Origin: Bacteriovoracaceae bacterium
GTDB lineage: Bacteria > Bdellovibrionota > Bacteriovoracia > Bacteriovoracales > Bacteriovoracaceae
Length of the DNA: 49,699 nt
Reading direction: 5' to 3'
NCBI GenBank assembly: GCA_023954635.1
Contig: JAGSHI010000010.1
Location: forward strand, 1-49,699
A program made the position numbers and the translations under genes. Positions 8,385 to 16,649 of the stretch are shown one piece after another. How positions within the stretch are numbered: position 1 is the first letter of the stretch; each line of letters opens with the position of its first letter. Under the pieces are notes generated by a model, which worked only from the letters and a program-made list of their open reading frames with translations, did no database searches and had not been told where the DNA came from.

Positions 8385-10202
8385 CTAACCTTTATCCAAC
8401 AATCCAGCTTCTTCCTGATTAACAATACGTGGAGTGATAAAAATCACAAGTTCATTTTTCTCGGTAGCAGGGTTATGAGGTGTTCTAAACAACCAACCAA
8501 TTAATGGTATATCTTTTAACCATGGAATACCTGAGTGATTTTCTCTTTTCTCAAAGTTATAGATACCACCTAAAACAATCGTAGATCCATTATCAACCAA
8601 CACGTTTGTTTCAACTTTACGACCTTGCTCTGGTGGAGGAAGAGAGGGGTCAGTCTGAGCAGCAAACTGCTCTTTATTTAGATTAATTTCTAAACTAATA
8701 GACCCTTCATTTGTAACCTGAGGTGTAACTTCTAAAGTTAATGTGGCTTCCACCTCTTTAATCTCAGTTGTTGTTGTATCACCTTCAGTTGCCGAAACTA
8801 CAAAAAACCTCTTATCACTTGTTTCAATTTTGGCTTTCTTTTTGTTTTCAGTAACAACTTTCGGACTTGCTATGATCTTACCCTTAGACTCACTCTCCAT
8901 GAGTTGTAAGTTAAATGATAAATCAGTCAGTCGACCAAACCTTTTAACGGCCAACCCAAAAATGTTTCTCCCTGTCGTATTAGGAGCAGTACTAAATGAG
9001 AAGCCAGGACCACCAACAACACCAGCTGTTAGGTCAGCTCCGACCTCACCTGCTGCACCGTTATTACTTCCAATTGGATCGTATCCGAATGTTAAGCCTT
9101 CTTTTAAGCCAATCTCTTTAGAGTAAGATTCACTTACTTCAACAATTTTTGCTTCAATCATCACCTGAGGAGTTTGTGTATCTAGTACCTCAACAATTTT
9201 TCTCATCTTCTCAATAACACCAGGAACATCCTTCACAATTAATGAGTTTGTTCTTTCGTCCTGTGAGATTTTTCCTCTTCCATCTGTTGAGTATTCGGTA
9301 AGAATTTTTCGAAGATCTGTCGTTTTCGTAAAGCTGATCGGAAAAACCTTAGTAACAAGAGGTTCTTCTTTTTGAACAACTTTTTTTGCAGCTGCTTCAA
9401 GTTTTTGATCTTCTGTAGCCTTTTCTAATGTTGTTACCATTAAGATCACGCCATTCTTTGTTGCAACTAATTTATTCAACCCTAAAATAGTGTCAAGCGC
9501 CTGATCCCATGGGACATTGTTTAAGTTCAATGTCAGAGGAGGTAGCTTTTTAATTTCTTCAGTTATAATGATGTTAAAACCTGATGACTCTGCAATTAGA
9601 TTTAAGATGTCTTCAACAGAGATATTCTTTACGTTAAATGAAATTTTCTTTCCTACATATTTTTTACGACCACTCATTGTTAAGTTATCTAATATGTCCT
9701 CAAGGCTTTCGGACTTCGGTACTTTTACGCTACCAACGGCCCCTTCATCCACATTAATTTTTTCATTAAAGGAATTAAACTGACTAACTTTTTGTTGTGT
9801 AAAAACTCCGAATCTATTTTCAATTTCAAGTACAAGTCTTTCAGGCTTTCTTTTTATAACAGATCTAACGTTATCCCTAAGCTGTAATGCAACTCTTAGG
9901 TCTTGCCCTGACCCTGGTTTTTTATAGGCAGAAACAAATACAACAGAACCACTAAACTCAGAAGTATCAAAACCCCTTAGTGTTCTTTGAGACGCACCGA
10001 CGCCTTTTAAGTCAATTATGATTTGTTTGTCTTCATTCACATGGAACTTATTAGCAACAACATTGTTATCGTCAAAAACTAGCTCTAACTGGCTGACTTC
10101 TCCGACTTGTTGAAAGTTCATGGATAAAAGCTCTGCTGATTCACTCGAAAATGAAGTTACAAAAGCCATTAAGATAAGACTACGAAAAATTCCTTTTTTC
10201 AT
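8385..10202 (-). CDS. pilQ: Type IV pilus secretin
   Basis: 605 residues with an N-terminal signal peptide ending near residue 24. It forms the outer-membrane channel through which the pilus passes. Domains in order: one AMIN domain (about 25-125), a secretin/TonB short N-terminal domain (about 185-255, 'NVPWDQALDTILGLN'), an N1-type domain (about 285-350, 'TNSLIVKDVPGVIEKM'), and the C-terminal secretin barrel ending in 'VLGGIYNFEKRE' and 'PLIGWLFRTP...LVIFITPRIV'. It is shorter than many PilQ proteins, with a single AMIN domain. A weak A-rich/T-rich inverted repeat lies in the 95-base gap to pilP. Confidence 0.96.
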   Translation of the reverse strand: MKKGIFRSLILMAFVTSFSSESAELLSMNFQQVGEVSQLELVFDDNNVVANKFHVNEDKQIIIDLKGVGASQRTLRGFDTSEFSGSVVFVSAYKKPGSGQDLRVALQLRDNVRSVIKRKPERLVLEIENRFGVFTQQKVSQFNSFNEKINVDEGAVGSVKVPKSESLEDILDNLTMSGRKKYVGKKISFNVKNISVEDILNLIAESSGFNIIITEEIKKLPPLTLNLNNVPWDQALDTILGLNKLVATKNGVILMVTTLEKATEDQKLEAAAKKVVQKEEPLVTKVFPISFTKTTDLRKILTEYSTDGRGKISQDERTNSLIVKDVPGVIEKMRKIVEVLDTQTPQVMIEAKIVEVSESYSKEIGLKEGLTFGYDPIGSNNGAAGEVGADLTAGVVGGPGFSFSTAPNTTGRNIFGLAVKRFGRLTDLSFNLQLMESESKGKIIASPKVVTENKKKAKIETSDKRFFVVSATEGDTTTTEIKEVEATLTLEVTPQVTNEGSISLEINLNKEQFAAQTDPSLPPPEQGRKVETNVLVDNGSTIVLGGIYNFEKRENHSGIPWLKDIPLIGWLFRTPHNPATEKNELVIFITPRIVNQEEAGLLDKG

Positions 10203-10297
10203 ACAACCTCTTCCCTAAGGTTTATAGTAAGTCCCTATAATTGTATCACACTTGATTATTTTGGGAGAATTTTATGAGTGAGTAAAAAGCCCGGTTT

Positions 10298-10786
10298 TTA
10301 ATTCGTTGACTGTAGGGGCAGGATTGTTTCGAGGTATTCATCTTGGTCATATACATTTCTTAATTTTTCAACGAGGACTACTCCTCCAGGTAATATCGCT
10401 CTGATTTCAGCCTGGTTGTCGCCCATAACCATTCCCTCCTTAAGTACATAAGTATCCTCAGAGAGGGCCTCTCCGCCACCGTCACCTTTTTTACCTGTAA
10501 CGACTTTAGCAATTGCTCTTCTAGTTCCACCAAGGAGAATTCCAACTATTCTTATATTTTTGAGTTCAATCCCATCAAGCGTAGGGGCATTTGAGAATCC
10601 TCCCCCTATTTTTTTCTTCTTATTTTTACTTCTTGCCTGCTTACTTTTAGGTCTTCTAAATGGATCTCTGAGCTCAAACGGATTTTTGATGAATGTTTTT
10701 TGATTTTTAAAAAAGTTAAACTGTCTTTCTTGCGAAAAACCATCAGAAGCGATGAATAGTGATAAAAATACTACTAAAATTTTCAT
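10298..10786 (-). CDS. pilP: Type IV pilus protein PilP
   Basis: 162 residues. PilP links the PilN/PilO inner-membrane complex to the secretin. There is an N-terminal signal peptide (MKILVVFLSLFIASDGFS) with no lipobox cysteine, unlike the lipoprotein PilP of Pseudomonas or Neisseria. 'NPFELRDPFRRP' is followed by a lysine-rich stretch (residues 44-60), then the C-terminal beta domain ('LKNIRIVGILLGGTRRAIAKV', split here, to 'YVLKEGMVMG'). Assignment rests on these phrases and on position between pilO and pilQ. Confidence 0.88.
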   Translation of the reverse strand: MKILVVFLSLFIASDGFSQERQFNFFKNQKTFIKNPFELRDPFRRPKSKQARSKNKKKKIGGGFSNAPTLDGIELKNIRIVGILLGGTRRAIAKVVTGKKGDGGGEALSEDTYVLKEGMVMGDNQAEIRAILPGGVVLVEKLRNVYDQDEYLETILPLQSTN

Positions 10787-10794
10787 TTCTTAAG

Positions 10795-11445
10795 TTAACT
10801 CTTCTTTTTTCTTTTTTTACGAGGTCTTTTTTTCTTTTTCTCTTTAAACTGATTTTCGATTCCTTCAATACCGCGATCTTCTTTATGACCAGGATTGAAC
10901 CTATAGGCCTGGATTACAATCTCTGTATTTATGAGTTGAAATCGACCTCTTTGCTTTCTTCCTAAGTGCTTCAATTCAATATCTCTTATATTTAGGAGTC
11001 TTTTATTTTCAGCAATTTTTTCAAATAGAATTAAAAACTGAAGAAAGGTACCTGTTCCCTTCATTTCATAGTTTTTAATAAAATAAAAACCTTTATTCTC
11101 TTCACTCTTAGGTTGTAGAAAAATATTTTTGATATTTAAACTTTCTGCAATACCTTTAATTAGTTGCAAGTTCTCCGCATCTGATATTTCACTAGGTAAT
11201 TGTCTTTGTACTTTTTCAACTTCTTGGGCAACTAGCTCAATATTTTTCTTCGCTTCTTCAATATCTTGAAAGTATCTTTTAAGGTCTTTCTTTTTTTGTT
11301 TAGTTTTATTAATTTTATTTTGGATAACCGGAATTCGATCCTTCATCCCCGTGAGGAGCTCTAGATGTTTTTCATACATCTCATAACCACCATAAATGGC
11401 GTACAAAAAAATGAAAAATGGCAATTTTTTAATTAATGCCGTCAC
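10795..11445 (-). CDS. pilO: Type IV pilus protein PilO
   Basis: 216 residues: a short cytoplasmic start, one membrane helix (about 8-22, 'LPFFIFLYAIYGGY'), a coiled coil (about 35-90, 'IPVIQNKINKTKQKKKDLKRY' region) and a ferredoxin-like periplasmic domain ('GTGTFLQFLILFEKIAENKRL'). PilO pairs with PilN in the alignment complex. The GTG start overlaps the pilN stop by one base (TAGTG), so translation is coupled. The last 16 residues are almost all Lys/Arg, an unusual tail for a periplasmic protein. Confidence 0.9.
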   Translation of the reverse strand: MTALIKKLPFFIFLYAIYGGYEMYEKHLELLTGMKDRIPVIQNKINKTKQKKKDLKRYFQDIEEAKKNIELVAQEVEKVQRQLPSEISDAENLQLIKGIAESLNIKNIFLQPKSEENKGFYFIKNYEMKGTGTFLQFLILFEKIAENKRLLNIRDIELKHLGRKQRGRFQLINTEIVIQAYRFNPGHKEDRGIEGIENQFKEKKKKRPRKKRKKKS

Positions 11446-12065
11446 TACCGATTTCCACCAAATGGCTCATATGCTGAGATTGAACCTTTTATATTAAACT
11501 GCTCTACTCTTTGTTCACCATCTGCATTTTTTTCAGTAACTGTGTTTGATCCAGTTAAAATCAAACTTTTCCCAAAAAACTGACTATCGTTTGCAGATAT
11601 GATGAAGTCTCCAATACTTTTATAGCTTTCAGAAGCTCCATTAATTTCGATTTTCCTATCATTAGAAATCACAAGATCTTTAAACCACATGTCTTGAGGA
11701 ATATCTCTCGCTAATCTCTCAAGTAACTTTCGAGGGTTTGATTTGTCTTGAATAATTTCTTCTACCTGTGAAGACCTTTTCTTAAGTTTTTGAACCTGCC
11801 TATTAAAGGCCTCAAGTTGCTCTTCAACATTAGAATTATTTCCAACATCTTTTTTGAGTTTTCTCAACTTTGTCTGGAGGTCTTTCAATTGAACCTCTAC
11901 AACTTTAGTTTCTTTATCAAGTTCGGGTTTTAAAAACCATTTTGGTGTATATGTAAGTGCCCAAGCAACAGCTAACATTTTAAAATTAACCTGATTGAGG
12001 TCAATTCCTAAAACAACTGGTAACTCAATACCTTTTTTCTTTCTGAGGAGGTTAATTTCAATCAT
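11445..12065 (-). CDS. pilN: Type IV pilus protein PilN
   Basis: 206 residues. It starts with the conserved 'MIEINLL' that binds the groove of PilM; a membrane segment follows near residues 28-45, then a coiled coil (about 55-105) and a ferredoxin-like periplasmic domain ('PQDMWFKDLVISNDRKIEING', split). The start ATG directly follows the pilM stop (TAAATG), and the stop overlaps the pilO start. PilN is the fixed partner of PilM and PilO in the inner-membrane alignment complex. Confidence 0.94.
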   Translation of the reverse strand: MIEINLLRKKKGIELPVVLGIDLNQVNFKMLAVAWALTYTPKWFLKPELDKETKVVEVQLKDLQTKLRKLKKDVGNNSNVEEQLEAFNRQVQKLKKRSSQVEEIIQDKSNPRKLLERLARDIPQDMWFKDLVISNDRKIEINGASESYKSIGDFIISANDSQFFGKSLILTGSNTVTEKNADGEQRVEQFNIKGSISAYEPFGGNR

Positions 12066-13190
12066 TTATCGATACTCCCTCATCCCTAGTCCAATTGCAC
12101 AGACTCCGCGATAGGCGATATCATTTATCATATCTTCGTGAACTGTTTTCTCATCGTACTCAATTGCTTCAAACGGATTCAAAACCGTTACATCAACACC
12201 CAATAAGGCCTCAAGACCTTCAATCAACCCAGGAACAAGAGCACCGCCTCCAGTTAGAAGGCATCCAACCAAGGACTCATCAGAAGTTGAACTTATATAA
12301 AAATCGATTGTCTTTTTTATCTCAGAGAAAAAAGATTCAACGACATCATCGATAATTTCCAATATTTCCTCTGGTAGGTTTCCATTTTCGTCACCATTAT
12401 TCTTGAGGTCTTCTGCTTCTTCGTAATTAACACCCATTTGTCTTTGGATTTCTTCAGTGATCATAACTCCACCGATATTCATCTCTTTAACAAATTGTAC
12501 TTTGTTGCCTTTATAAATGATGAAGCTCGTTTTTTGAGCTCCAAGATCGAGAATCAGCCATGACTGATCAGGGTCATCTAGCTTCTCACCCATAACGAGT
12601 TCAAAGACATTGATAATTGCAGTTACATTTAAATCAACAATTTTAACTTTTAATCCTGAGTTTTCGACCAACTCTTTAAAGTTCAACAGTATATCTTTTC
12701 TTACTGCACACACTAAAACATCAACCCCACCACCATCGTTTTCACCTAAGTTATGAAAGGCCATTGAGGATTCTTCAAGTTCAAAAGGGAGATACTGTTC
12801 AGCTTCCCAGCTTACTTGCTCAGCAATCTCATCATTTGTCCCACCAGCAAGTTGAAGTTTTCTTGCAACAGTGTTTGGTCCAGACATGCCCATACAAACA
12901 TTACCAAGCTTTGTCTTAAGCCTACCGATAACCTTTTCTATGGCCTCTACAATTTCTTCTTCTTTTTGGATTTCATCTTCGATTAATGCTGCCTCCGGTA
13001 GGGAGACTGTGGCGAACCTAGTAAGTTTAAAATTATTTTTTCCAGATTTATCTACGACACAGGCCTTAATAGAGCTTAGCCCAATGTCGAGGCCGATGAC
13101 CTTATTGGAACCTAACTTTAAGGAGTCCTTGATCATCTCAACAATGTCATCAACTACCTTGTTAACTTCCAGACTAATCCCCTTCGGCAC
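12066..13190 (-). CDS. pilM: Type IV pilus assembly actin-like ATPase PilM
   Basis: 374 residues. PilM is a cytoplasmic FtsA/actin-fold protein that recruits PilN. Seen here: phosphate loop 'VIGLDIGLSSIKACVVD' (about 32-48), 'WEAEQYLPF' (about 129), 'LILDLGAQKTSFIIY' (second phosphate loop) and 'LLTGGGALVPGL' near the C-terminus. The GTG start at 13190 has no clear ribosome site and leaves about 30 residues before the first beta strand, more than usual; an in-frame ATG at 13136 is an alternative. It is the first gene of pilMNOPQ, behind a good sigma-70-type promoter. Confidence 0.94.
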   Translation of the reverse strand: MPKGISLEVNKVVDDIVEMIKDSLKLGSNKVIGLDIGLSSIKACVVDKSGKNNFKLTRFATVSLPEAALIEDEIQKEEEIVEAIEKVIGRLKTKLGNVCMGMSGPNTVARKLQLAGGTNDEIAEQVSWEAEQYLPFELEESSMAFHNLGENDGGGVDVLVCAVRKDILLNFKELVENSGLKVKIVDLNVTAIINVFELVMGEKLDDPDQSWLILDLGAQKTSFIIYKGNKVQFVKEMNIGGVMITEEIQRQMGVNYEEAEDLKNNGDENGNLPEEILEIIDDVVESFFSEIKKTIDFYISSTSDESLVGCLLTGGGALVPGLIEGLEALLGVDVTVLNPFEAIEYDEKTVHEDMINDIAYRGVCAIGLGMREYR

Positions 13191-13240
13191 GAGTGGCCCA
13201 TTGCGTCTAAGACAAAAACTAAAGACGCCTATATTAGTAA

Positions 13241-13270
13241 ATTATAACTGGAGCACTCTATTGATTACAA
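13241..13270 (-). promoter_or_regulatory. Sigma-70-type promoter of the pilM operon
   Basis: On the minus strand there is a -35-like TTGTAA (13265-13270), an 18-base spacer and a perfect TATAAT (13241-13246), giving a start near 13234 and a leader of roughly 45 bases. It lies in the 105-base gap between pilD and pilM. The leader contains a stem GCGTCT/AGACGC (13223-13228 with 13203-13208) that ends just before the putative GTG start. Confidence 0.55.
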
Positions 13271-13295
13271 GTAATTAATGCAGCACCGTGATCGC

Positions 13296-14108
13296 CTAAA
13301 ATCCAACGACAAGGCGAGTTATTTCGTTAAAGTATGATGGGAAAAAAATCTGAACAAAGCTAACAATTATTATGAACGGGCCAAAGGGAATGGCCTGGCT
13401 TTTATCCATTTTTTTGATGACGATATAAGAAACTCCAATGATAGAGCCTAGGAAGCAACTAAAGAAAATATTGATGACAATTCCTTTTATCCCTAAGTAG
13501 AGACCTAGGGCCCCCCAAAGTTTTATATCCCCGCCACCAAGTCCAACTTTTCCTTTTATTAAGTAAAACAAGTAAGTAAAGCCAAGAGGAAAAAGTAAAC
13601 CAATTCCTCCGCCAAAAATTACATGAGTAACAGGGAATCTAATTAAACCAAAAATTAATAAAAGGATCGCCAAATAAATATTTATCGAATTTGGTAAAAT
13701 TTTATGTTTCAAATCAATTATAAAAAGGGCCAAAAAACATTCAAAAACTGAAAAGTAAAAAACAAAGAAAAACAAATTCATATAAGAAAATGTTTTTGGC
13801 ATTAATAATAATCCGGCAATACCACTAATCAATTCTACAATTGGATACTGGATTGAAATTCTGGTTTTACATCCAGAACACTTTCCCCTTAGAAAAAGAT
13901 AACTAAGTATGGGTATATTTTCATACCAAAAAATTAACTTATCACAACTTGGGCAATGTGATCTTGTCCTTTTCATTGATACATTATTTGGCAATCTATA
14001 AATTACAGCATTTAAAAAGCTACCAATCATGGTTGCAAACACAAAAAAGAAAACAGCATAAATTTGATGTATTGTTTCTATTCCAAATCCTTTCGGCCAA
14101 AGACCCAA
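13296..14108 (-). CDS. pilD: Prepilin peptidase / N-methyltransferase
   Basis: Up to 270 residues. It cleaves the prepilin leader after glycine and methylates the new N-terminus, in the inner membrane. Visible: 'GSFLNAVIYRLP' (29-40), the zinc-binding cysteines of the methylase domain (Cys52, 55, 77, 80), and the two catalytic aspartates of the A24 fold, Asp132 ('IIDLKHKILPN') and Asp194 ('GGGDIKLWGALGLYLG'). About eight membrane helices. The TTG at 14108 overlaps the ABC permease gene by 31 bases and has no ribosome site; family alignment would place the N-terminus about 10 residues later, where no standard start codon exists, so the true start is uncertain. Confidence 0.94.
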   Translation of the reverse strand: MGLWPKGFGIETIHQIYAVFFFVFATMIGSFLNAVIYRLPNNVSMKRTRSHCPSCDKLIFWYENIPILSYLFLRGKCSGCKTRISIQYPIVELISGIAGLLLMPKTFSYMNLFFFVFYFSVFECFLALFIIDLKHKILPNSINIYLAILLLIFGLIRFPVTHVIFGGGIGLLFPLGFTYLFYLIKGKVGLGGGDIKLWGALGLYLGIKGIVINIFFSCFLGSIIGVSYIVIKKMDKSQAIPFGPFIIIVSFVQIFFPSYFNEITRLVVGF

Positions 14109-14854
14109 GCTGTAATTACTAGAATTACCCCCGAATAGAGGAGCCCATATGAAGTTGATTTCAATAAGTATGAAACACTTAAAGAATTGTCGTAAAGAAG
14201 GAAGTCTTTAATATTTAATTTTGTTAAATCTGGAAAAATAAATGAATAAGTCTTTATTATTCCCTCTAAAAAAGAATTTGCTTTAACCATTTCTAACTCA
14301 AGTGAATTAATAATATTATGGCCCAAAATAAGTATGATAATCGTATAGATTACAGAAAGAGTAGTCGTCGTAAACATGCTAAACAGGACAACTACATTTA
14401 AAAGAATGATTGATTCTAGTAGGGAAAATAAAATAGTCCAAATTAACAAAGATTGAAACTCCCCTCCCATAAAGAAGTACACACTGGTTGTCATTAGGCC
14501 GAGTACAGAAACGTTAAGGGCGAGAAGTAGACTCATTCCAAGAACTCTGCCAAAGATAAAAGATTCTCTTTTTACTGGACGAGACAGGATCATCTGAATA
14601 GTTCGGCTCTCAACTTCATTTTTAATAAGTGGTCCACCAAGAAACAATGCAATACCGCATGCTGAAAGTGAAAGGGCACCCATACCAAAGTCAAGTGCTA
14701 CTTTTTGAGGTACTCCATAGGCAAATTCAGCAGCAATATATGAGATACAAATTAAACCGAAACCCAGGAATAAAGTATTATAAATAACCCTGCTTTTCAT
14801 TAATTCAATAAATGTATATTTGGAAATCGTCCAAATCGTTTTTAGTTCAATCAT
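14078..14854 (-). CDS. pilI: ABC-2 type transporter permease of the pilus locus (PilI-like)
   Basis: 258 residues with six predicted membrane helices and the ABC-2 hallmark 'VESRTIQMILSRPVKRESFIFGR' region (about 80-102) in the first cytoplasmic loop. The start overlaps the end of the ATPase gene by eight bases, so the two form one transporter. In Myxococcus xanthus the ABC genes pilH and pilI sit in the pil cluster and are needed for pilus assembly; the location between the pilin and pilD supports the same role here. The symbol is by synteny, and the substrate is unknown. Confidence 0.75.
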   Translation of the reverse strand: MIELKTIWTISKYTFIELMKSRVIYNTLFLGFGLICISYIAAEFAYGVPQKVALDFGMGALSLSACGIALFLGGPLIKNEVESRTIQMILSRPVKRESFIFGRVLGMSLLLALNVSVLGLMTTSVYFFMGGEFQSLLIWTILFSLLESIILLNVVVLFSMFTTTTLSVIYTIIILILGHNIINSLELEMVKANSFLEGIIKTYSFIFPDLTKLNIKDFLLYDNSLSVSYLLKSTSYGLLYSGVILVITAWVFGRKDLE

Positions 14855-15755
14855 TTTTTCTGATCTTATAGACGACTTCTTCCAAAGTCTGATTCTCGAT
14901 ACTCATATTTATTAGATCTATATCTTTATTAATTATTTCTTTTAAAAAATTATCTTTCTTATCCTGTTCTATTAGAAATGAAGTCGATTGATTACCAAAA
15001 GAGTTTGAGCTAGTTCCCATAAGTGATTCAACTTTTCCTCTTACAGTAAACCTAACCTTACTTCCAGAGTGAGTCTTTATTAGATCAGAGATTAATCCAT
15101 CATAAACAACGCTACCTTTTTCTAAAACTACAACTTGATTACATATTTCTTCAACATCACCAACGATGTGACTACTAAAAAATACCGTTTTTCCCGCTCT
15201 GTAAACTTCACTTAAGACATCTTTAAACTCTCTTCTTCCAACAGGGTCTAGACCACTAAGAGGCTCATCCATAATAAGGATTTTAGGATCATGAATAAGA
15301 GTGCTTACAAAACCTAATCTTTGCAACATTCCTTTTGAATATGAATTAATTTGTTTATCTAGAGCAAAGTCAATTCCTAACCTTTGTGACCATTTAGAAA
15401 TGGCCTGCTCAAATTTTACTTTTTCAACTCTTGAGAGTTTCCCCATTAAAGTTAAAAACTCTCTTCCTTTTAAATGCGGATAGAAATAGGGTCTCTCTGG
15501 TAAATATCCAACATTCTGCAAGTTCTCTTCTCTTGTATTTCCCATCTCATGGGAGTCAAAGAGAATGTCACCACTTGTTGCTTTAATAAAACCAAGGATG
15601 GTTTTAATTAAAGTCGTTTTTCCAGCTCCATTGGCCCCTAGGAAACCAATCGTTTCACCTTTTTTGATTGTGAAACTTACATCTTTCAAAACCTCTGTAG
15701 GTCCTTCGAGAATATCCGACTTGAATACTTTATTTATTCTTCTACATTCAATCAT
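14847..15755 (-). CDS. pilH: ABC transporter ATPase of the pilus locus (PilH-like)
   Basis: 302 residues. Walker A 'GANGAGKTT' (about 41-49), Q-loop 'VGYLPERPYFYP', signature 'YSKGMLQRLG' and Walker B 'ILIMDEPLSGLDP' are intact, followed by the switch His in 'FFSSHIVGDVE'. The roughly 80-residue C-terminal extension resembles CcmA/GldA-type ATPases that work with ABC-2 permeases. It overlaps the permease gene and diverges from the PilG-like gene across a 44-base gap. No ribosome site precedes the ATG; an extended -10 lies only eight bases upstream, suggesting a leaderless message. Confidence 0.8.
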   Translation of the reverse strand: MIECRRINKVFKSDILEGPTEVLKDVSFTIKKGETIGFLGANGAGKTTLIKTILGFIKATSGDILFDSHEMGNTREENLQNVGYLPERPYFYPHLKGREFLTLMGKLSRVEKVKFEQAISKWSQRLGIDFALDKQINSYSKGMLQRLGFVSTLIHDPKILIMDEPLSGLDPVGRREFKDVLSEVYRAGKTVFFSSHIVGDVEEICNQVVVLEKGSVVYDGLISDLIKTHSGSKVRFTVRGKVESLMGTSSNSFGNQSTSFLIEQDKKDNFLKEIINKDIDLINMSIENQTLEEVVYKIRKND

Positions 15756-15763
15756 ATAGTAAA

Positions 15764-15772
15764 ATTATAACA
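15764..15772 (-). promoter_or_regulatory. Extended -10 element just before the pilH start
   Basis: The minus strand reads TG-T-TATAAT (15772 to 15764), a perfect extended -10, and its last base is eight bases before the pilH ATG at 15755. Transcription would begin at or within two bases of the ATG. There is no recognisable -35, which extended -10 promoters can do without. This is inference from spacing alone. Confidence 0.45.
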
Positions 15773-15799
15773 AATAAATCCGGGGTTAATATCGAATTC

Positions 15800-16636
15800 A
15801 TGAAAAAAGAAATTAATAATAAGTTTTATTCGTATAGTTTTATCTTAATCATCTTTTTGGGATTTCTTTTTACTTTCAAATTAAATCATTCAAATAGGAA
15901 ACCTATTTTAAAAATCCCAATGGAATTGAGTGCATCTAACTATTCAAGTAACTTTTTGAAGTTTACAAGTTTAGGTAACACTCGCATGGTATCCAGCCTT
16001 ATGTGGACTCACACTCTTCTTTTTTCAGATATTGATCACTATAAAGGAGAAGGCTTAAATAGCTGGATGTATCATAGATTTAATACTATCTCAGATCTTG
16101 ATCCCAAAATGTATGAAACTTACTACTATGGTGGCCAGTATCTTAGCATTGTTAAAGATGATATTGTTGGCGCGGAAGCAATTTATAACAAAGGCCTAAC
16201 TTATTTCCCTAATGATCTGTGGTTAAATTATTTATCGGGATTTAACTATATTTATGAACTTGGTGAAATTGAAAAAGGTATTGAAAGGTTTCTACATATT
16301 AAAGATCATCCCGACCTCATGAAGACTATCCCCATTCTGCCTTCTATAACGGCCAAGCTCTTAAAGAGTTTCAATCGTCTTCCAATCGCTTACCAGCTTC
16401 TTCATAATGCCTGGAACAAATCTGAAGATGATTTCATAAAGAAGCGGTATTACAATTCACTCTATGCTATTAAGGCAGAGATAGATTTAAAGTGTTTAAA
16501 TTCAAATGAATCTCAATGCCAAAAACGAGATTTTGATAACAATCCCTACCTATTAGAAGATGGTATTTATAAAGCTAGAAAAGTTTGGAAGAAGTTTGAG
16601 ATAAGTAAACGGGTGCGCGAGAAAGCACACCCGTGA
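15800..16636 (+). CDS. Membrane-anchored TPR-like protein, possible PilG analogue
   Basis: 278 residues on the plus strand, the only plus gene in the pilus locus. One membrane helix (about 13-28) is followed by a probable periplasmic helical domain with TPR-like units ('AEAIYNKGLTYFPNDLWLNY', 'IEKGIERFLHIKDHPDLM'). It diverges from pilH and converges on the pilin gene. Myxococcus pilG-H-I pairs a third protein of unclear function with the ABC transporter; the position here suggests the equivalent, but I cannot confirm homology by eye. The start ATG has only a distant GGGG upstream. The last codons overlap a terminator hairpin. Confidence 0.75.
   Translation: MKKEINNKFYSYSFILIIFLGFLFTFKLNHSNRKPILKIPMELSASNYSSNFLKFTSLGNTRMVSSLMWTHTLLFSDIDHYKGEGLNSWMYHRFNTISDLDPKMYETYYYGGQYLSIVKDDIVGAEAIYNKGLTYFPNDLWLNYLSGFNYIYELGEIEKGIERFLHIKDHPDLMKTIPILPSITAKLLKSFNRLPIAYQLLHNAWNKSEDDFIKKRYYNSLYAIKAEIDLKCLNSNESQCQKRDFDNNPYLLEDGIYKARKVWKKFEISKRVREKAHP
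16609..16634. terminator. Hairpin between the PilG-like gene and pilA, likely two-way terminator
   Basis: Stem ACGGGTG (16609-16615) pairs with CACCCGT (16628-16634); two more pairs form inside after one mismatch, around a six-base loop. It overlaps the 3' end of the plus-strand gene and lies 16 bases past the pilA stop on the minus strand. Flanking tracts are only moderately T-rich, so strength is uncertain, but its position between converging genes fits termination. Confidence 0.5.
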
Positions 16637-16649
16637 ATAAAAACTCTAA

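Noticed and set aside
8743-9126. 127-codon plus-strand frame opposite pilQ
   Set aside because: Shadow of the secretin coding sequence; low-complexity Ser/Leu/Pro translation.
12871-13278. 135-codon plus-strand frame opposite pilM
   Set aside because: Antisense shadow; the minus-strand gene has all PilM motifs.
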